Shown here: piece after piece, positions 38,162-47,407 of the stretch
How positions within the stretch are numbered: position 1 is the stretch's first letter
How the letters are laid out: each line of letters starts with the position of its first letter
NCBI GenBank assembly: GCA_903834925.1
Contig: CAILLA010000125.1
Location: forward strand, 33,976-97,975
Origin: an uncultured Schlesneria sp.
GTDB lineage: Bacteria > Planctomycetota > Planctomycetia > Planctomycetales > Planctomycetaceae
Direction: 5' to 3'
Length of the DNA stretch: 64,000 nucleotides
Notes under the pieces: generated by a model
The model's input: the letters and a program-made list of their open reading frames with translations, nothing else
Database searches by the model: none
What the model was told of the DNA's origin: nothing
Translations under genes and position numbers: made by a program

Positions 38162-38193
38162 AAATTTAGGGCCACTATACTGACCCTAAATTT
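38162..38193 (+). promoter_or_regulatory. Operator-like inverted repeat over a -10 box
   Basis: AAATTTAGGG (38162-38171) and CCCTAAATTT (38184-38193) are a perfect 10-bp inverted repeat. The 12-base spacer contains TATACT at 38176-38181, a good -10 hexamer. A third half-site TTTAGGG lies at 38197-38203, just before the ATPase start at 38216. This suggests a repressor site controlling the ATPase gene. Confidence 0.6.
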
Positions 38194-38215
38194 GATTTTT
38201 AGGGATTCTTTTCCG

Positions 38216-39655
38216 ATGATCGTGTCAAAAACCGAATTACTTGCAGTTCTACGACAATATAATCCATGGTGGGGCGGTGGACGACCGGCGGATCTACCTA
38301 CGTGGCGTCGGGCCGCATTCCGTGAGGTTTCGGAATGGATGCTCGCCCCCCCCGCCCCTCGTGCCTTACTCGTCAGTGGAGCACGGCAAATTGGCAAAAG
38401 CACGCTGCTACTTCAGGTCATTGATGAATTATTGAGTCGTGGCGTTAAGCCAGAAAAGATTTTGTACGTAACGTTTGACCACCCGTTGCTGAAGCTTCTT
38501 GGGTTGGATGGGCTTCTGGATCTTTGGCATGAGCGCGAACCCGAAGGGGAAGGGACCGAGTACCTTTTTCTGGACGAGATCCAATATACGAAGGACTGGC
38601 AGACGTGGCTCAAGCATCAGGTTGACTTTCACAAGCAACGGCGGATCGCGGTGACCGGTTCCGCGACGCCATTAGTCGTCGAGGGACAAGAATCGGGAGT
38701 TGGTCGCTGGCATACGATCAAGCTCGCGACACTTTCGTTCTTTGAGTATCTGCAAATTAAAAAGATCACCCTGCCCCAGATTCCGGCGGCGACATCATTG
38801 GTGCAGTTATTTGATTGGTCGACCACAGAGATGGCTCTAGTTACTACTGAGGCTCAACCGTTAGTCGGTCACTTCCATGAATATCTTTTGCGCGGTGGGT
38901 TTCCTCAATGCGCCCAAATGGAAAGTATCTTTCAAGCTCAGAAACTGCTGCGTGAGGACATCGTCGAGAAGGTTCTTAAACGCGATATGACAGCGCTTTT
39001 TGGCGTGCGTCGCGTCTTGGAGTTGGAGCAGACCTTTCTTTATCTTTGCCTTCACGATGGCGGATTACTGGACGTGGCCGATCTCTGCAAAAATCTTGGA
39101 ATTAAGAAAGCGACTGCGACCAGTTTTCTTGATCTTCTCGAGCGGACACATCTGGTTCATCGTTTGCCACCGTTCGGGTACGGCAAAGAAATCTTACGGG
39201 CGAAATACAAGTTCTATCTCGCCGATGCGGCAATCGCTCCCAGCGTGATGCTCAAGGGGAAGTCGCTGCTGGAAGATCCCGCAGCGTTAGGTGCCGCTGT
39301 GGAAACCGCCTTCTTCAAACATGTCTTTACGCGGTACTATCAGAAGAGCATCGGCTTCAGCTACTGGCGTGGGGGCAAAAAAGACGTTGAAGTCGATTTG
39401 ATCGCCGACATCGAAGGACGTCTTGTCCCTTTCGAGGTCAAGTATCGTTCACAAGCGACCGGAATCGGTGAGTTAAAAGGAATGCAACAGTTTTGTCTCG
39501 AAAAAAGCGTTACGCGTGGCTACGTCATCACGAAAGAGCTTTCCGACTTCAGCGTACTGCCGCTCGGATCGAACAGTGAGACCAAACTGCTGAAAATCCC
39601 CGCCACGCTCGCCTGTTTCTGGCTCGGCCAATCCGAAGTCGAAGGAATTTCGTAA
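38216..39655 (+). CDS. DUF4143 AAA-type ATPase with PD-(D/E)xK-like C-terminus
   Basis: A 479-residue ATPase. Walker A is SGARQIGKSTLLLQ at about residues 54-67, Walker B is YLFLDEIQYTKDW at about 117, and a sensor-like VTGSATPLV follows. The C-terminal DUF4143 domain contains KKDVEVDLIADIEGRLVPFEVKY, with the spacing of a PD-(D/E)xK nuclease-like fold. Such ATPases are widespread, often horizontally moved and of unclear function; DNA-linked or stress roles have been suggested. It starts at ATG 38216, right behind the operator-like repeat. It stands alone, which fits a mobile accessory gene. Confidence 0.82.
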   Translation: MIVSKTELLAVLRQYNPWWGGGRPADLPTWRRAAFREVSEWMLAPPAPRALLVSGARQIGKSTLLLQVIDELLSRGVKPEKILYVTFDHPLLKLLGLDGLLDLWHEREPEGEGTEYLFLDEIQYTKDWQTWLKHQVDFHKQRRIAVTGSATPLVVEGQESGVGRWHTIKLATLSFFEYLQIKKITLPQIPAATSLVQLFDWSTTEMALVTTEAQPLVGHFHEYLLRGGFPQCAQMESIFQAQKLLREDIVEKVLKRDMTALFGVRRVLELEQTFLYLCLHDGGLLDVADLCKNLGIKKATATSFLDLLERTHLVHRLPPFGYGKEILRAKYKFYLADAAIAPSVMLKGKSLLEDPAALGAAVETAFFKHVFTRYYQKSIGFSYWRGGKKDVEVDLIADIEGRLVPFEVKYRSQATGIGELKGMQQFCLEKSVTRGYVITKELSDFSVLPLGSNSETKLLKIPATLACFWLGQSEVEGIS

Positions 39656-39872
39656 TTCGATTTGCATGTCTTGACATTGTGCAAAAGGTTGAGTCGATGG
39701 AGCGAGCGGCTGAATGGGTGATGTGATCCGGTATTACGCCGATGAGTACTATCCAATTCAAGTGATCAATAGCGTTGACCTGGATCGATAATTGCAACAA
39801 GATCAAAACACAAGCGGTGATCGACTGTCGTGCGGTGCAAAAAATATTCACTTATTCATTGGAAGTTTGATC

Positions 39873-41660
39873 ATGACTCGATTGTCGAACACGTCACTAC
39901 CGCGTCTTTTATACGGGGTAACTGTCTTTTCTTTCTTCGTCGGAGCAGTCGTTCTTTCGAGCGGATTCCGACCCGCCGGAGCTGCTTACGACGTGATCGG
40001 GCGGCGGATCGTGGATTTCGTGCTTCCGGATACGTCGGGTACTGAGGTCGCGTTCTCGGATTTCCGCGATGCACGCGTCCGGGTTGTCATCTTCACGGGG
40101 ACCGAATGTCCCGTGGGGAATGCTTATGTTCCTGATCTGGTCGAATTCCAGAAGCGATATCGTGACCAGTCAGTGCAGGTGATTGGCGTCAACGCGATGC
40201 TCTCGGACACTGCCGAATCGATTCAGAAACATGTGGCCGAATACAAGATCGATTTTCCTGTTCTCGTCGACAAGCAACAGACCGTGGCCGATCTGTTCGG
40301 TGTGGTCCGAATTCCGACCGCATTCGTTCTGGATCGTCGGGGCAGAATTCGTTATGTCGGTCGATTCGATGACCGGATCGGTATCGGGTTCCAACGCGAG
40401 ACGGCAAATCGCTCGGATCTCGAAGAAGCGGTCAAAGAAGTTTTGGGGGGCAAAGAAGTCTCTGTTACGCAGACTAAAGTTGAAGGGTGCAAGATCACTC
40501 GACAGTCACGATTGCCAAAGGATCATTCAGTGACCTATGCGAAGGATGCGGCCGAGATCCTTCACAAACGTTGCGCGGGGTGCCATCACGAAGACACGGC
40601 GGCTCCATTCGCTCTTTTAACCTATAAAGATTCCAAGGAACGAGCCGAGATGATCCGCGAAGTGGTGGCTGATCGGCGGATGCCGCCGTGGGACGCCGAT
40701 GCTCGATTCGGCAAATTCAAAAACGATTTGCGAATGCCGCAGCACGAGATCGACACGCTACTCGCGTGGATTGACGAAGGGACGCATCTGGGGGACGAGA
40801 AAGAAGTTCCCGAACCTCCAAAATTTGCCAGCGGCTGGAACATCGGTCAGCCTGACATGGTTTTCCAGATGCAGGAAGAATTCACTGTTCCTGCCACCGG
40901 AACCGTTCAATACAAGTACTTCGTCGTCCCCACGAATGTCGATCACGATCTCTGGGTGCAGGCGGTCGAACCACGACCAGGAAACCGTGCTGTCGTCCAC
41001 CACATTATCGTCTACATGCGCAAGATCGGTTCGAAGCAAGAAAAGGGACTCCCTGCGATCGGCGGTATGGCCGTCGGCGAAGAACCGGTCATTATGCCTG
41101 AGGGAACCGGTATCCGAATCCCGAAGGGCTACGAACTGATCTTTCAGATGCATTACACACCCACCGGCAAGGAGACGACCGATCGATCCGAAGCAGGCGT
41201 CATCCTGTGTAAACAGCCGCCAGAGCGGGAAGTTCATGGTGGAATGGCGATCAATCCTCTATTTGCCATCGCGCCCGGTGATCCACGTTGCGAAGTCTTG
41301 TCCACAACGACGATTCAGAAGGACGTTGAACTACTCAGCCTGATGCCGCATATGCACGTTCGTGGTCGGGACTTCAAGTTCACGGCCGTTTATCCGGACG
41401 GTCAAAGCGAAGTGCTGCTGAATGTGCCCAACTACGATTTCCAGTGGCAGCATCGGTATCGACTGGCCAGTCCAAAGATGATCCCGGCAGGAACCAGGAT
41501 CGACTGCGTCGCTCACTTCGACAATTCCAGCGAAAATCCGGGCAATCCTGATCCCACAAAAGTGGTCACATGGGGAGACCAGACATGGGAAGAGATGATG
41601 ATCGGATTTTTTACGTATGTTGATCCGCTGCCGACGTCGATTATTCCCCTCCGCCCATGA
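39873..41660 (+). CDS. Redoxin/cytochrome c/copper monooxygenase-like fusion
   Basis: A 595-residue exported protein. The N-terminal helix LYGVTVFSFFVGAVVLSSGF is a signal or anchor. A redoxin domain (residues about 40-190) has a lone cysteine in TGTECPVGNAY. A c-type haem motif CAGCHHE is near 230, with MPPWDAD downstream. The C-terminal 260 residues resemble Cu(II)/ascorbate-dependent monooxygenase domains: AVVHHIIVYMR, MHYTPTGKET and LMPHMHVRGRDF provide histidine and methionine ligands. It may couple a cytochrome to copper-dependent hydroxylation. The 3' end overlaps the convergent AIM24 gene by 20 bases. Confidence 0.85.
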   Translation: MTRLSNTSLPRLLYGVTVFSFFVGAVVLSSGFRPAGAAYDVIGRRIVDFVLPDTSGTEVAFSDFRDARVRVVIFTGTECPVGNAYVPDLVEFQKRYRDQSVQVIGVNAMLSDTAESIQKHVAEYKIDFPVLVDKQQTVADLFGVVRIPTAFVLDRRGRIRYVGRFDDRIGIGFQRETANRSDLEEAVKEVLGGKEVSVTQTKVEGCKITRQSRLPKDHSVTYAKDAAEILHKRCAGCHHEDTAAPFALLTYKDSKERAEMIREVVADRRMPPWDADARFGKFKNDLRMPQHEIDTLLAWIDEGTHLGDEKEVPEPPKFASGWNIGQPDMVFQMQEEFTVPATGTVQYKYFVVPTNVDHDLWVQAVEPRPGNRAVVHHIIVYMRKIGSKQEKGLPAIGGMAVGEEPVIMPEGTGIRIPKGYELIFQMHYTPTGKETTDRSEAGVILCKQPPEREVHGGMAINPLFAIAPGDPRCEVLSTTTIQKDVELLSLMPHMHVRGRDFKFTAVYPDGQSEVLLNVPNYDFQWQHRYRLASPKMIPAGTRIDCVAHFDNSSENPGNPDPTKVVTWGDQTWEEMMIGFFTYVDPLPTSIIPLRP

Positions 41661-42645
41661 TCATGCTTCCGAGTCCGCCTAAAATGCTTCCCTCGTCTTT
41701 TCGTGTTGCACCGACTCCGGCAGACAAGACGCGGCCAGCCAGGCGTGAGAATGGCAACGATTGTATCCAGACTTCCCCGGGGCCTGTCACCGTCGCCAGA
41801 AACAGTCCTTCGCCGCCGAAAAGCGTATTCTTGAATCCGCCAACGAACTGAATGTCGTACGTCACTGACGGTTGCAGTGCGACGAGACATCCGGTGTCGA
41901 GCTTCAGTTGCTCGCCCGGTTTCAGTGTGCGGCGCATCAATGTTCCCCCTGCGTGAATCATGACGACGCCATCGCCGGTCAGGCGTTGCATGATAAATCC
42001 TTCTCCGCCGAACAAACCGACTCCGATCTTCTTTTGGAAGGCGATGCCGATTTTGATTCCCCGTGCAGCACAGACGAAGGAATCTTTCTGGCAGATCAGT
42101 TCGCCTCCCAGTTCGTGCAGATCGATTGCCAGGATTTTACCGGGATAGGGAGAGGCAAACGCGACCTGGCCTTTTCCTTTTCCCATTTGGGTAAATGTCG
42201 TGACAAACAGGGATTCGCCCGTCATCACGCGTTTTCCCGCTGTCATTAGTTTCCCAAACAAACCCGTTTCTTGAGTTGAGGGATCACCAAACTGGGTCTC
42301 CATTTTGATACCACTGGTCATGAACATCATTGCACCCGCCTCGGCGATCACCATTTCCTGCGGGTCGAGTTCCACGATCACATACTGCATCTCTTCGCCA
42401 AAAATTTCATAATCAATTTCGTCAGCCCGACGATTGGCTCTCAAGGTTGGTGGCTTTCGGGGAGGAGCTGCACTTTCCATGATCTCATCGACGTGTTTCG
42501 CTTCGGTCCATTGCACGAGTCCCGGGCCAAACACCATTGTCTCTTTTCCGTCGATGTTCGGCAAAGCTGCCCGCAGTTCAGCCAATGTCATCGGCCCGAC
42601 CGATTCCTGCTCTTTTGCGTAATACCAGACGGCGCCTTGGCTCAT
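41641..42645 (-). CDS. AIM24/TIGR00266-family protein with N-terminal GYF_2 domain
   Basis: A 334-residue protein. Residues 1-60 match a GYF_2 (DUF4339) domain: WYYAKEQESVGPMTLAELRA and GPGLVQWTEA. Residues about 95-330 are AIM24-type: QYVIVELDPQEMVIAEAGAM, TGESLFVTTFTQMGKGKGQV, KDSFVCAARGIKIGI and FGGEGFIMQRLTGDG. The family forms beta-barrel assemblies in bacteria and mitochondria; its function is not settled. The C-terminus ends in a glycine-rich tail (GSILGGLGSMIMGGGE). AGGAG lies 10 bases before the ATG. The promoter region (42646-42956) is shared with the divergent aldo-keto reductase. Confidence 0.9.
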   Translation of the reverse strand: MSQGAVWYYAKEQESVGPMTLAELRAALPNIDGKETMVFGPGLVQWTEAKHVDEIMESAAPPRKPPTLRANRRADEIDYEIFGEEMQYVIVELDPQEMVIAEAGAMMFMTSGIKMETQFGDPSTQETGLFGKLMTAGKRVMTGESLFVTTFTQMGKGKGQVAFASPYPGKILAIDLHELGGELICQKDSFVCAARGIKIGIAFQKKIGVGLFGGEGFIMQRLTGDGVVMIHAGGTLMRRTLKPGEQLKLDTGCLVALQPSVTYDIQFVGGFKNTLFGGEGLFLATVTGPGEVWIQSLPFSRLAGRVLSAGVGATRKDEGSILGGLGSMIMGGGE

Positions 42646-42956
42646 AACGGACTGCTCCTGTAGAAAAAATGATGCATCGCGACGAACTGACCCGCGATGA
42701 TATTTGCGAGTGACCTTCCAGTAATGGAACGATAACGCATGAGGCCGTTGGTTGGATCAACGCAAAACATATCGTTTCGGAAATTTCTGAATGCCTGTCG
42801 CGCTAGACACCGCGTCCGACACTAGTTATCAACACAGAATGGTTCTGGAATCCTGGGACCGACACGTTCGTTGCTGATTAGCTTCTCTTTAACACACCAA
42901 ATACATCGACCGCTCGACAGTGTCTGCCCAATGGTCGATTGGAGCACATTCGATTC

Positions 42957-43928
42957 ATGAAATATCGTCGTCTGGGAAAAACAAACTGGCAAGTGAGCGA
43001 AGTCGGTTATGGCATGTGGGGTATGGCCGGATGGACGGGTTCGGATCTGGACGAGGTGAATCGCGCATTGCGTCGATCCGTGTCCTTGGGCTGCAACTTT
43101 TTTGATACCGCCTGGGGTTACGGTGCGGGGAAAAGTGAAGGGATTCTGGGTGATCTCGTCCGCGACTTCCCCGGCAAAAAGCTGTACACGGCGACGAAGA
43201 TGCCGCCCAAGAACTGGAAGTGGCCCAGTCGTCGAGAATTTAGTCTCGATGACTGTTTTCCGCCTGACCATATCGAAGAATACGTCGCCGCCAGTCTAAA
43301 AAACTCGGGCTTGCCCTCTTTAGATCTTATTCAATTTCACACGTGGGAAGACAGCTGGGTGAAGGACGATCGCTGGTATCACAAGCTATCCGACCTGAAG
43401 ACACAGGGATTGTTTCATGCGATTGGAATCAGCCAGAATCGCTGGGAACCGTGGAACGGCATCGAAGCCGTGAAAAGCGGTTTGATCGATTGCGTGCAGT
43501 TGATCTACAACATCTTCGACCAGAACCCGGAAGATGAGCTATTCCCAGCATGCCGAAAACATGATGTCGGAGTGATCGCCCGTGTTCCTTTTGATGAAGG
43601 GACGCTGACGGGCACGCTGATAAAGTCATCGATATGGCCCAAGGAGGATTGGCGAAGCAGCTACTTCGTTCCGGAAAACCTGAACGCGAGCGTAGACCGG
43701 GCCGAGGCTTTGCGACCCTTGATTCCAACGGGAATGGCGATGGCAGAAATGGCGCTGCGCTTCACCTTGTCCGAACCAACCGTAGGAACGGTGATCCCTG
43801 GGATGCGTTCGATTCGGAATGTCGAAGCGAACATGGCTGCCAGTGACGCCGGGCCATTACCACTGGAATTGAGACAACAGCTGGCAATGCACCGCTGGGT
43901 CCGGCAACCCACCGAATGGTCTCAATAA
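42957..43928 (+). CDS. Aldo-keto reductase
   Basis: A 323-residue NAD(P)H-dependent oxidoreductase of the aldo-keto reductase barrel family. Active-site residues are visible: Asp and Tyr in FFDTAWGYGAGKSEG, Lys in TATKMPPKNW and His in IQFHTWEDSW. The late motif GTVIPGMRSIRNVEAN fits the nucleotide-binding end. It is cytoplasmic, with no signal peptide. The ATG at 42957 starts the conserved MKYRRLGKTNWQVSEVGYG. The substrate cannot be told; this subgroup often acts on sugars or aldehydes. Confidence 0.9.
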   Translation: MKYRRLGKTNWQVSEVGYGMWGMAGWTGSDLDEVNRALRRSVSLGCNFFDTAWGYGAGKSEGILGDLVRDFPGKKLYTATKMPPKNWKWPSRREFSLDDCFPPDHIEEYVAASLKNSGLPSLDLIQFHTWEDSWVKDDRWYHKLSDLKTQGLFHAIGISQNRWEPWNGIEAVKSGLIDCVQLIYNIFDQNPEDELFPACRKHDVGVIARVPFDEGTLTGTLIKSSIWPKEDWRSSYFVPENLNASVDRAEALRPLIPTGMAMAEMALRFTLSEPTVGTVIPGMRSIRNVEANMAASDAGPLPLELRQQLAMHRWVRQPTEWSQ

Positions 43929-44058
43929 AAGAAATCCCGGATTTTCCTTTCACTTCGGACTTGAGAAAGTTCTAATGACGTGTGGCAAAGGTGAGTCTGC
44001 CCCACAACTCTGATGGGACATCATCTTTCAAAGGAATCTCGCGTAGAAGGAACTCATC

Positions 44059-44286
44059 ATGGCTGCACATGCCAATACTGCTGTTATCACGAAAAATGAA
44101 CTTCTGTTTCATTTTCTCAGGAGCGAATTGCAAACTGCGGAGATGATTGCCATGCGAGTGCATGGGAAGGACGGACTTAACGCGTTGACGGCCAGTGATC
44201 GATACACGTCGGCCGTGGCCTTGATCGATTCCATTCGTGCCGATGACGAAATTGCAGACCAGGAAGAACCCGAAAGCCAATGTTGA
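44059..44286 (+). CDS. Small protein of unknown function, 75 residues
   Basis: Starts at ATG 44059 with AGAAGGA about 8 bases upstream. It is mainly helical (NELLFHFLRSELQTAEMIAM) with an acidic C-terminus (DEIADQEEPESQC) and no signal peptide. The stop overlaps the next start codon (ATGTTGA), implying translational coupling. I do not recognise the family. Confidence 0.55.
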   Translation: MAAHANTAVITKNELLFHFLRSELQTAEMIAMRVHGKDGLNALTASDRYTSAVALIDSIRADDEIADQEEPESQC

Positions 44287-45629
44287 AATTTTCACTCTCG
44301 CGAGTCCAACTGTACGCGTTCTGCTTAATCGTTTTCGGCTTACAACAGTCGGATCTGTTCGGCCATTTCTTGTTCATTCGGATTGGTGAGCACGCTGAGG
44401 CAGGCCGAGCGGTTGAAGTCTTTTTCAGTGAGAAAGCGGAAGCCGGTGACCCTCGATTTATCGGTAAAGTTTCAAATACTCAATTGTGGGTACAACAGGA
44501 ACCAGGAAAGTTCGTTGCACTGAAATCGCATCTTGGGGCGGACAGACTTCGCGCGTACCTTCCAACAGGTCGTGCCATTTCCGTGACCGGCTATTGCGAA
44601 TATGGAATCCTCGAGCGGGAAGTCCCATTCCTCTTGCGATACTATCCGAAGGCAATTTCGGGTTCGATCGCCGACATCAACGCATTGAAGGCGAACGATA
44701 AGTTGACACTCGAAATTGTGCCGACCGTGAGTTCGGATTCGGTTTCACTTGTTCTGCTTGATCACGGCAAGTCTGTTCCAGAAGTCGTTTTCACGACAGT
44801 CGATGACTCGCTAAATAATGAAGAACTGAAGGCCAACAGCGAAGGCCGAGTGACGTGGAAGCCAACCGGGCCCGGCCATTACTGTGTTTATGCGAAGGTC
44901 GTGCGACAGGAATCGGGTGAGCTGGCTGGTAAGAGATATCGCGAGATCCGCGAGTTTCCGACGCTGGCCTTCCGATGGCCACTCGAACGAACTGATGGAG
45001 ATGTCCAGGCAATCGAGCTCTTCGAAAAAGCGATAGCCTCGCGAGCCAGTTGGCTAAACTTCCCTGGATTTTCGGCGAAAATTGATGGCGAGTATGACGG
45101 AAGGTCCTTCTCGGGTACGGTCCAGGTCGGAAAGGACGGGGCCGTCGAACTGAAGATCGATCAGACCGTTGCCGAAGATTGGGTAACGGAACAACTTAAG
45201 TCACTGGTCATGCATCGCATGGAATCATCCAAGCGAACCACTCCTGTTCTGCGTTTTGCAGACCAGGATGTCCACAACCCGCTCGGACGATTGCTGACGT
45301 TTGTTGGCGGACGTTTTGCTTCGAGTTATCGAGTGAAAGACGACCAACTGAAAGTTGTGAACCGAAACCTCGGCTCAGAAAACATGACGATAACGGTTCT
45401 GGAAAATGAAAAGACTCCCGAAGGGAAATATTTGCCGCATCTTTATAACGTCCAATACTGGGATGCTGCCGAAGGCAATCTGCTGAGAACGGAAACGTTC
45501 GAGAATCGCTGGGCGCGAACTGGTAAGTTCGATCTCCCCGCGTTGAATACACTTTTGACCTCGTCAGCCTCCGGCCTGAGTGTCCGCAGTTTCCGGGTTA
45601 CGAATCACCAATTACCACCAGCGGAATAA
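44280..45629 (+). CDS. Exported protein with DUF4198-like and DUF3386-like domains
   Basis: A 449-residue exported protein. The N-terminal half after the signal peptide (LYAFCLIVFGLQQSDLFG) begins HFLFIRIGEHAEAGRAVEVF, like DUF4198 periplasmic proteins, some of which are linked to nickel or cobalt uptake. The C-terminal 200 residues (LNFPGFSAKIDGEYDGRSFS, then VELKIDQTVAEDWVTEQL) resemble DUF3386, known from cyanobacteria. This two-domain order is unusual to my knowledge. It is coupled to the small upstream gene through a 7-base overlap. The metal-related role is an inference from DUF4198 only. Confidence 0.7.
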   Translation: MLKFSLSRVQLYAFCLIVFGLQQSDLFGHFLFIRIGEHAEAGRAVEVFFSEKAEAGDPRFIGKVSNTQLWVQQEPGKFVALKSHLGADRLRAYLPTGRAISVTGYCEYGILEREVPFLLRYYPKAISGSIADINALKANDKLTLEIVPTVSSDSVSLVLLDHGKSVPEVVFTTVDDSLNNEELKANSEGRVTWKPTGPGHYCVYAKVVRQESGELAGKRYREIREFPTLAFRWPLERTDGDVQAIELFEKAIASRASWLNFPGFSAKIDGEYDGRSFSGTVQVGKDGAVELKIDQTVAEDWVTEQLKSLVMHRMESSKRTTPVLRFADQDVHNPLGRLLTFVGGRFASSYRVKDDQLKVVNRNLGSENMTITVLENEKTPEGKYLPHLYNVQYWDAAEGNLLRTETFENRWARTGKFDLPALNTLLTSSASGLSVRSFRVTNHQLPPAE

Positions 45630-45751
45630 ATCGACGTCGTGATTTTTACCGGCAGTTTCAGTTCTACCGATGAGAGGCGAAATTGACGCCGTGAAAAAGG
45701 TCGTCCTGGAGTCCAAAGCCACAATACAGCCTCACAGATAATAGAAGCAAC

Positions 45752-46426
45752 GTGAATCAACAAGCTTCATCTCCGCGTCTCAGCATTCCGCTGATTCGTT
45801 GCTCCGCTGTGGTACTGACAATTTGGGCTGTCGCTGGATGGTGGCTGAATGCGACTCCAGGTTGGTTGGCGGTCGTGACAGGTTGCTGCGTCGGAATCAA
45901 TACTTGGTGCGAGCGATCTCATGGGAACGGCAGTCGACGTAAACTTCTTGATATCGCTGCGATCGTACTCTTTTGCTGGGCGCTCATTATTGCGGGACGT
46001 TTTGTCTGTACTGTCGCCGCCGTCAATCACAGCGTTGCATGGTTGGCCTACCGTGCGACAACTGATGAAGACGGTATCGCAATTTTAGCAGGTGATATTT
46101 CCGAAAAACGAAAAGAGGAGGCTATGCCAGGGAACGTCGAAATTCACTCTGCATCAGCGATCAAGTCCCACGCAGAGGAGGATCGGCGTCAGGCGCGAAT
46201 GCGATGGAAATCTCTGAACGCCGAGGAAAAAACCTGGTTACTCAAACGATGGCGAGTCACGGTCGAAGGTGTGAATCAAATGGCGTGGAGTATGATTCAC
46301 CGGAATTCTTTCACCGTTGCTTACGAGGGTACAAACTTGTTATGGCACCTGGCAGGTATTGCTCTAGCCGCTGGCCTCAGTGCAATTCCTTCACGAAGAC
46401 ACCTCGACCGTGACATGAATTCGTGA
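45752..46426 (+). CDS. Three-helix membrane protein, unknown
   Basis: A 224-residue protein with a GTG start. Three hydrophobic segments occur near 16-50 (LIRCSAVVLTIWAVAGWWL), 67-90 (LLDIAAIVLFCWALIIAGRF) and 194-213 (LLWHLAGIALAAGLSAIPS). The middle part is charged and helical (KSHAEEDRRQARMRWKSLNA). I do not recognise the family. It follows the DUF4198/DUF3386 gene by 122 bases on the same strand. Confidence 0.6.
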   Translation: MNQQASSPRLSIPLIRCSAVVLTIWAVAGWWLNATPGWLAVVTGCCVGINTWCERSHGNGSRRKLLDIAAIVLFCWALIIAGRFVCTVAAVNHSVAWLAYRATTDEDGIAILAGDISEKRKEEAMPGNVEIHSASAIKSHAEEDRRQARMRWKSLNAEEKTWLLKRWRVTVEGVNQMAWSMIHRNSFTVAYEGTNLLWHLAGIALAAGLSAIPSRRHLDRDMNS

Positions 46427-46474
46427 GGAATTGTTGTCGCTAAAAGGACGTCATTCGATGGCCACCAACGTCCC

Positions 46475-47224
46475 TCATTCTGGCTTTGCGACAACATCTG
46501 ACGCAGCCGCGGGAGCAAGCCGAGCGAGTAGATCTTTCAGTCGTTTCTGGTTCACCTCCTGAGTGAATGGGTTTTCATTCGGGTTGTTCCCGCCTCCCAT
46601 CCCCATCATACCAAGTGGGGGCGGTGCAGCACCAGCTGGTGGTGGTGGTGCGGCTCCTCCAGCCGAAGCACCTCCAGCACCAGGGCGGGCTCCGTTGCCA
46701 CCTCCAACGCCCCCGCCTCCGCCTCGACCAAATGGTAATCCAATTGTGGATAGGACTTCTTTCTGATCTAACGTGAGCAATGCCTCAAGGGAATCCAGTT
46801 GCTCTTGGGCCTGATCACCAGTCATGTCTTCTGTTTTGTCGAGTTCAACCAGCTTCGCGGCAATCGCGCTGGCTTGATCGGCGTCCAATTCAACACGCAA
46901 CTTCAAGTCAGGCCGCGACAGAAGTTCCAGTTTTCCCACGAAAGAAGTAAGAGCTCGCTTACCTCCGCCACCACCACCACCTCCTCCGCCACCCATCATG
47001 CCTCCACCGCCCATGCCTGGTGCGCCACCACCACCACCACCCATTCCGGCTGGAGCGGAGGACGGGGACGCGACATGCGGATTTGGCAAAGGACCATAGG
47101 CTTGCATCCCCAACAATGCCGCGCCTGCTCCCAATACCATGCCGACAACTCCAGATGAAATCCATCCGGGCACTGAATTACAGCACGCGCCGTTCGATAC
47201 AGACGGACTTGATTCTTGGGACAT
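46475..47224 (-). CDS. Glycine-rich membrane-anchored protein
   Basis: A 249-residue protein starting at ATG 47224 with AGGA just upstream. One membrane helix (WISSGVVGMVLGAGAALLGM) follows a short cytoplasmic part. Glycine runs flank a folded domain of about 85 residues (LTSFVGKLELLSRPDLKLRV to LDQKEVLSTIGLPFG); a second low-complexity Gly/Ala/Pro region and a helical end (EVNQKRLKDLLARLAP) follow. I recall such proteins from planctomycetes without a function. Its promoter region is divergent from the second PSD1/DUF1501 pair. Confidence 0.7.
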   Translation of the reverse strand: MSQESSPSVSNGACCNSVPGWISSGVVGMVLGAGAALLGMQAYGPLPNPHVASPSSAPAGMGGGGGGAPGMGGGGMMGGGGGGGGGGGKRALTSFVGKLELLSRPDLKLRVELDADQASAIAAKLVELDKTEDMTGDQAQEQLDSLEALLTLDQKEVLSTIGLPFGRGGGGGVGGGNGARPGAGGASAGGAAPPPPAGAAPPPLGMMGMGGGNNPNENPFTQEVNQKRLKDLLARLAPAAASDVVAKPE

Positions 47225-47407
47225 GACGCATTCCTGAGAGTTGAGACAAGCTTTGAAGTGAAGGCACGCCAAAAATGATATCGCGCGATCGGGCCTGTTG
47301 CGACCATTCAGTGGAAATCCACATTGCGGGACGGACTAACATCCAACATAATTGATGGGATGATTGCGTACGTAAACTCCTGCCCAATGCCTCCCTGCAA
47401 GCCTGCC

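Noticed and set aside
46962..47044. Simple-repeat array of GGT/CCA triplets as a separate element
   Set aside because: It is the codon run for glycine inside a protein-coding gene with a ribosome site; kept as part of that CDS.
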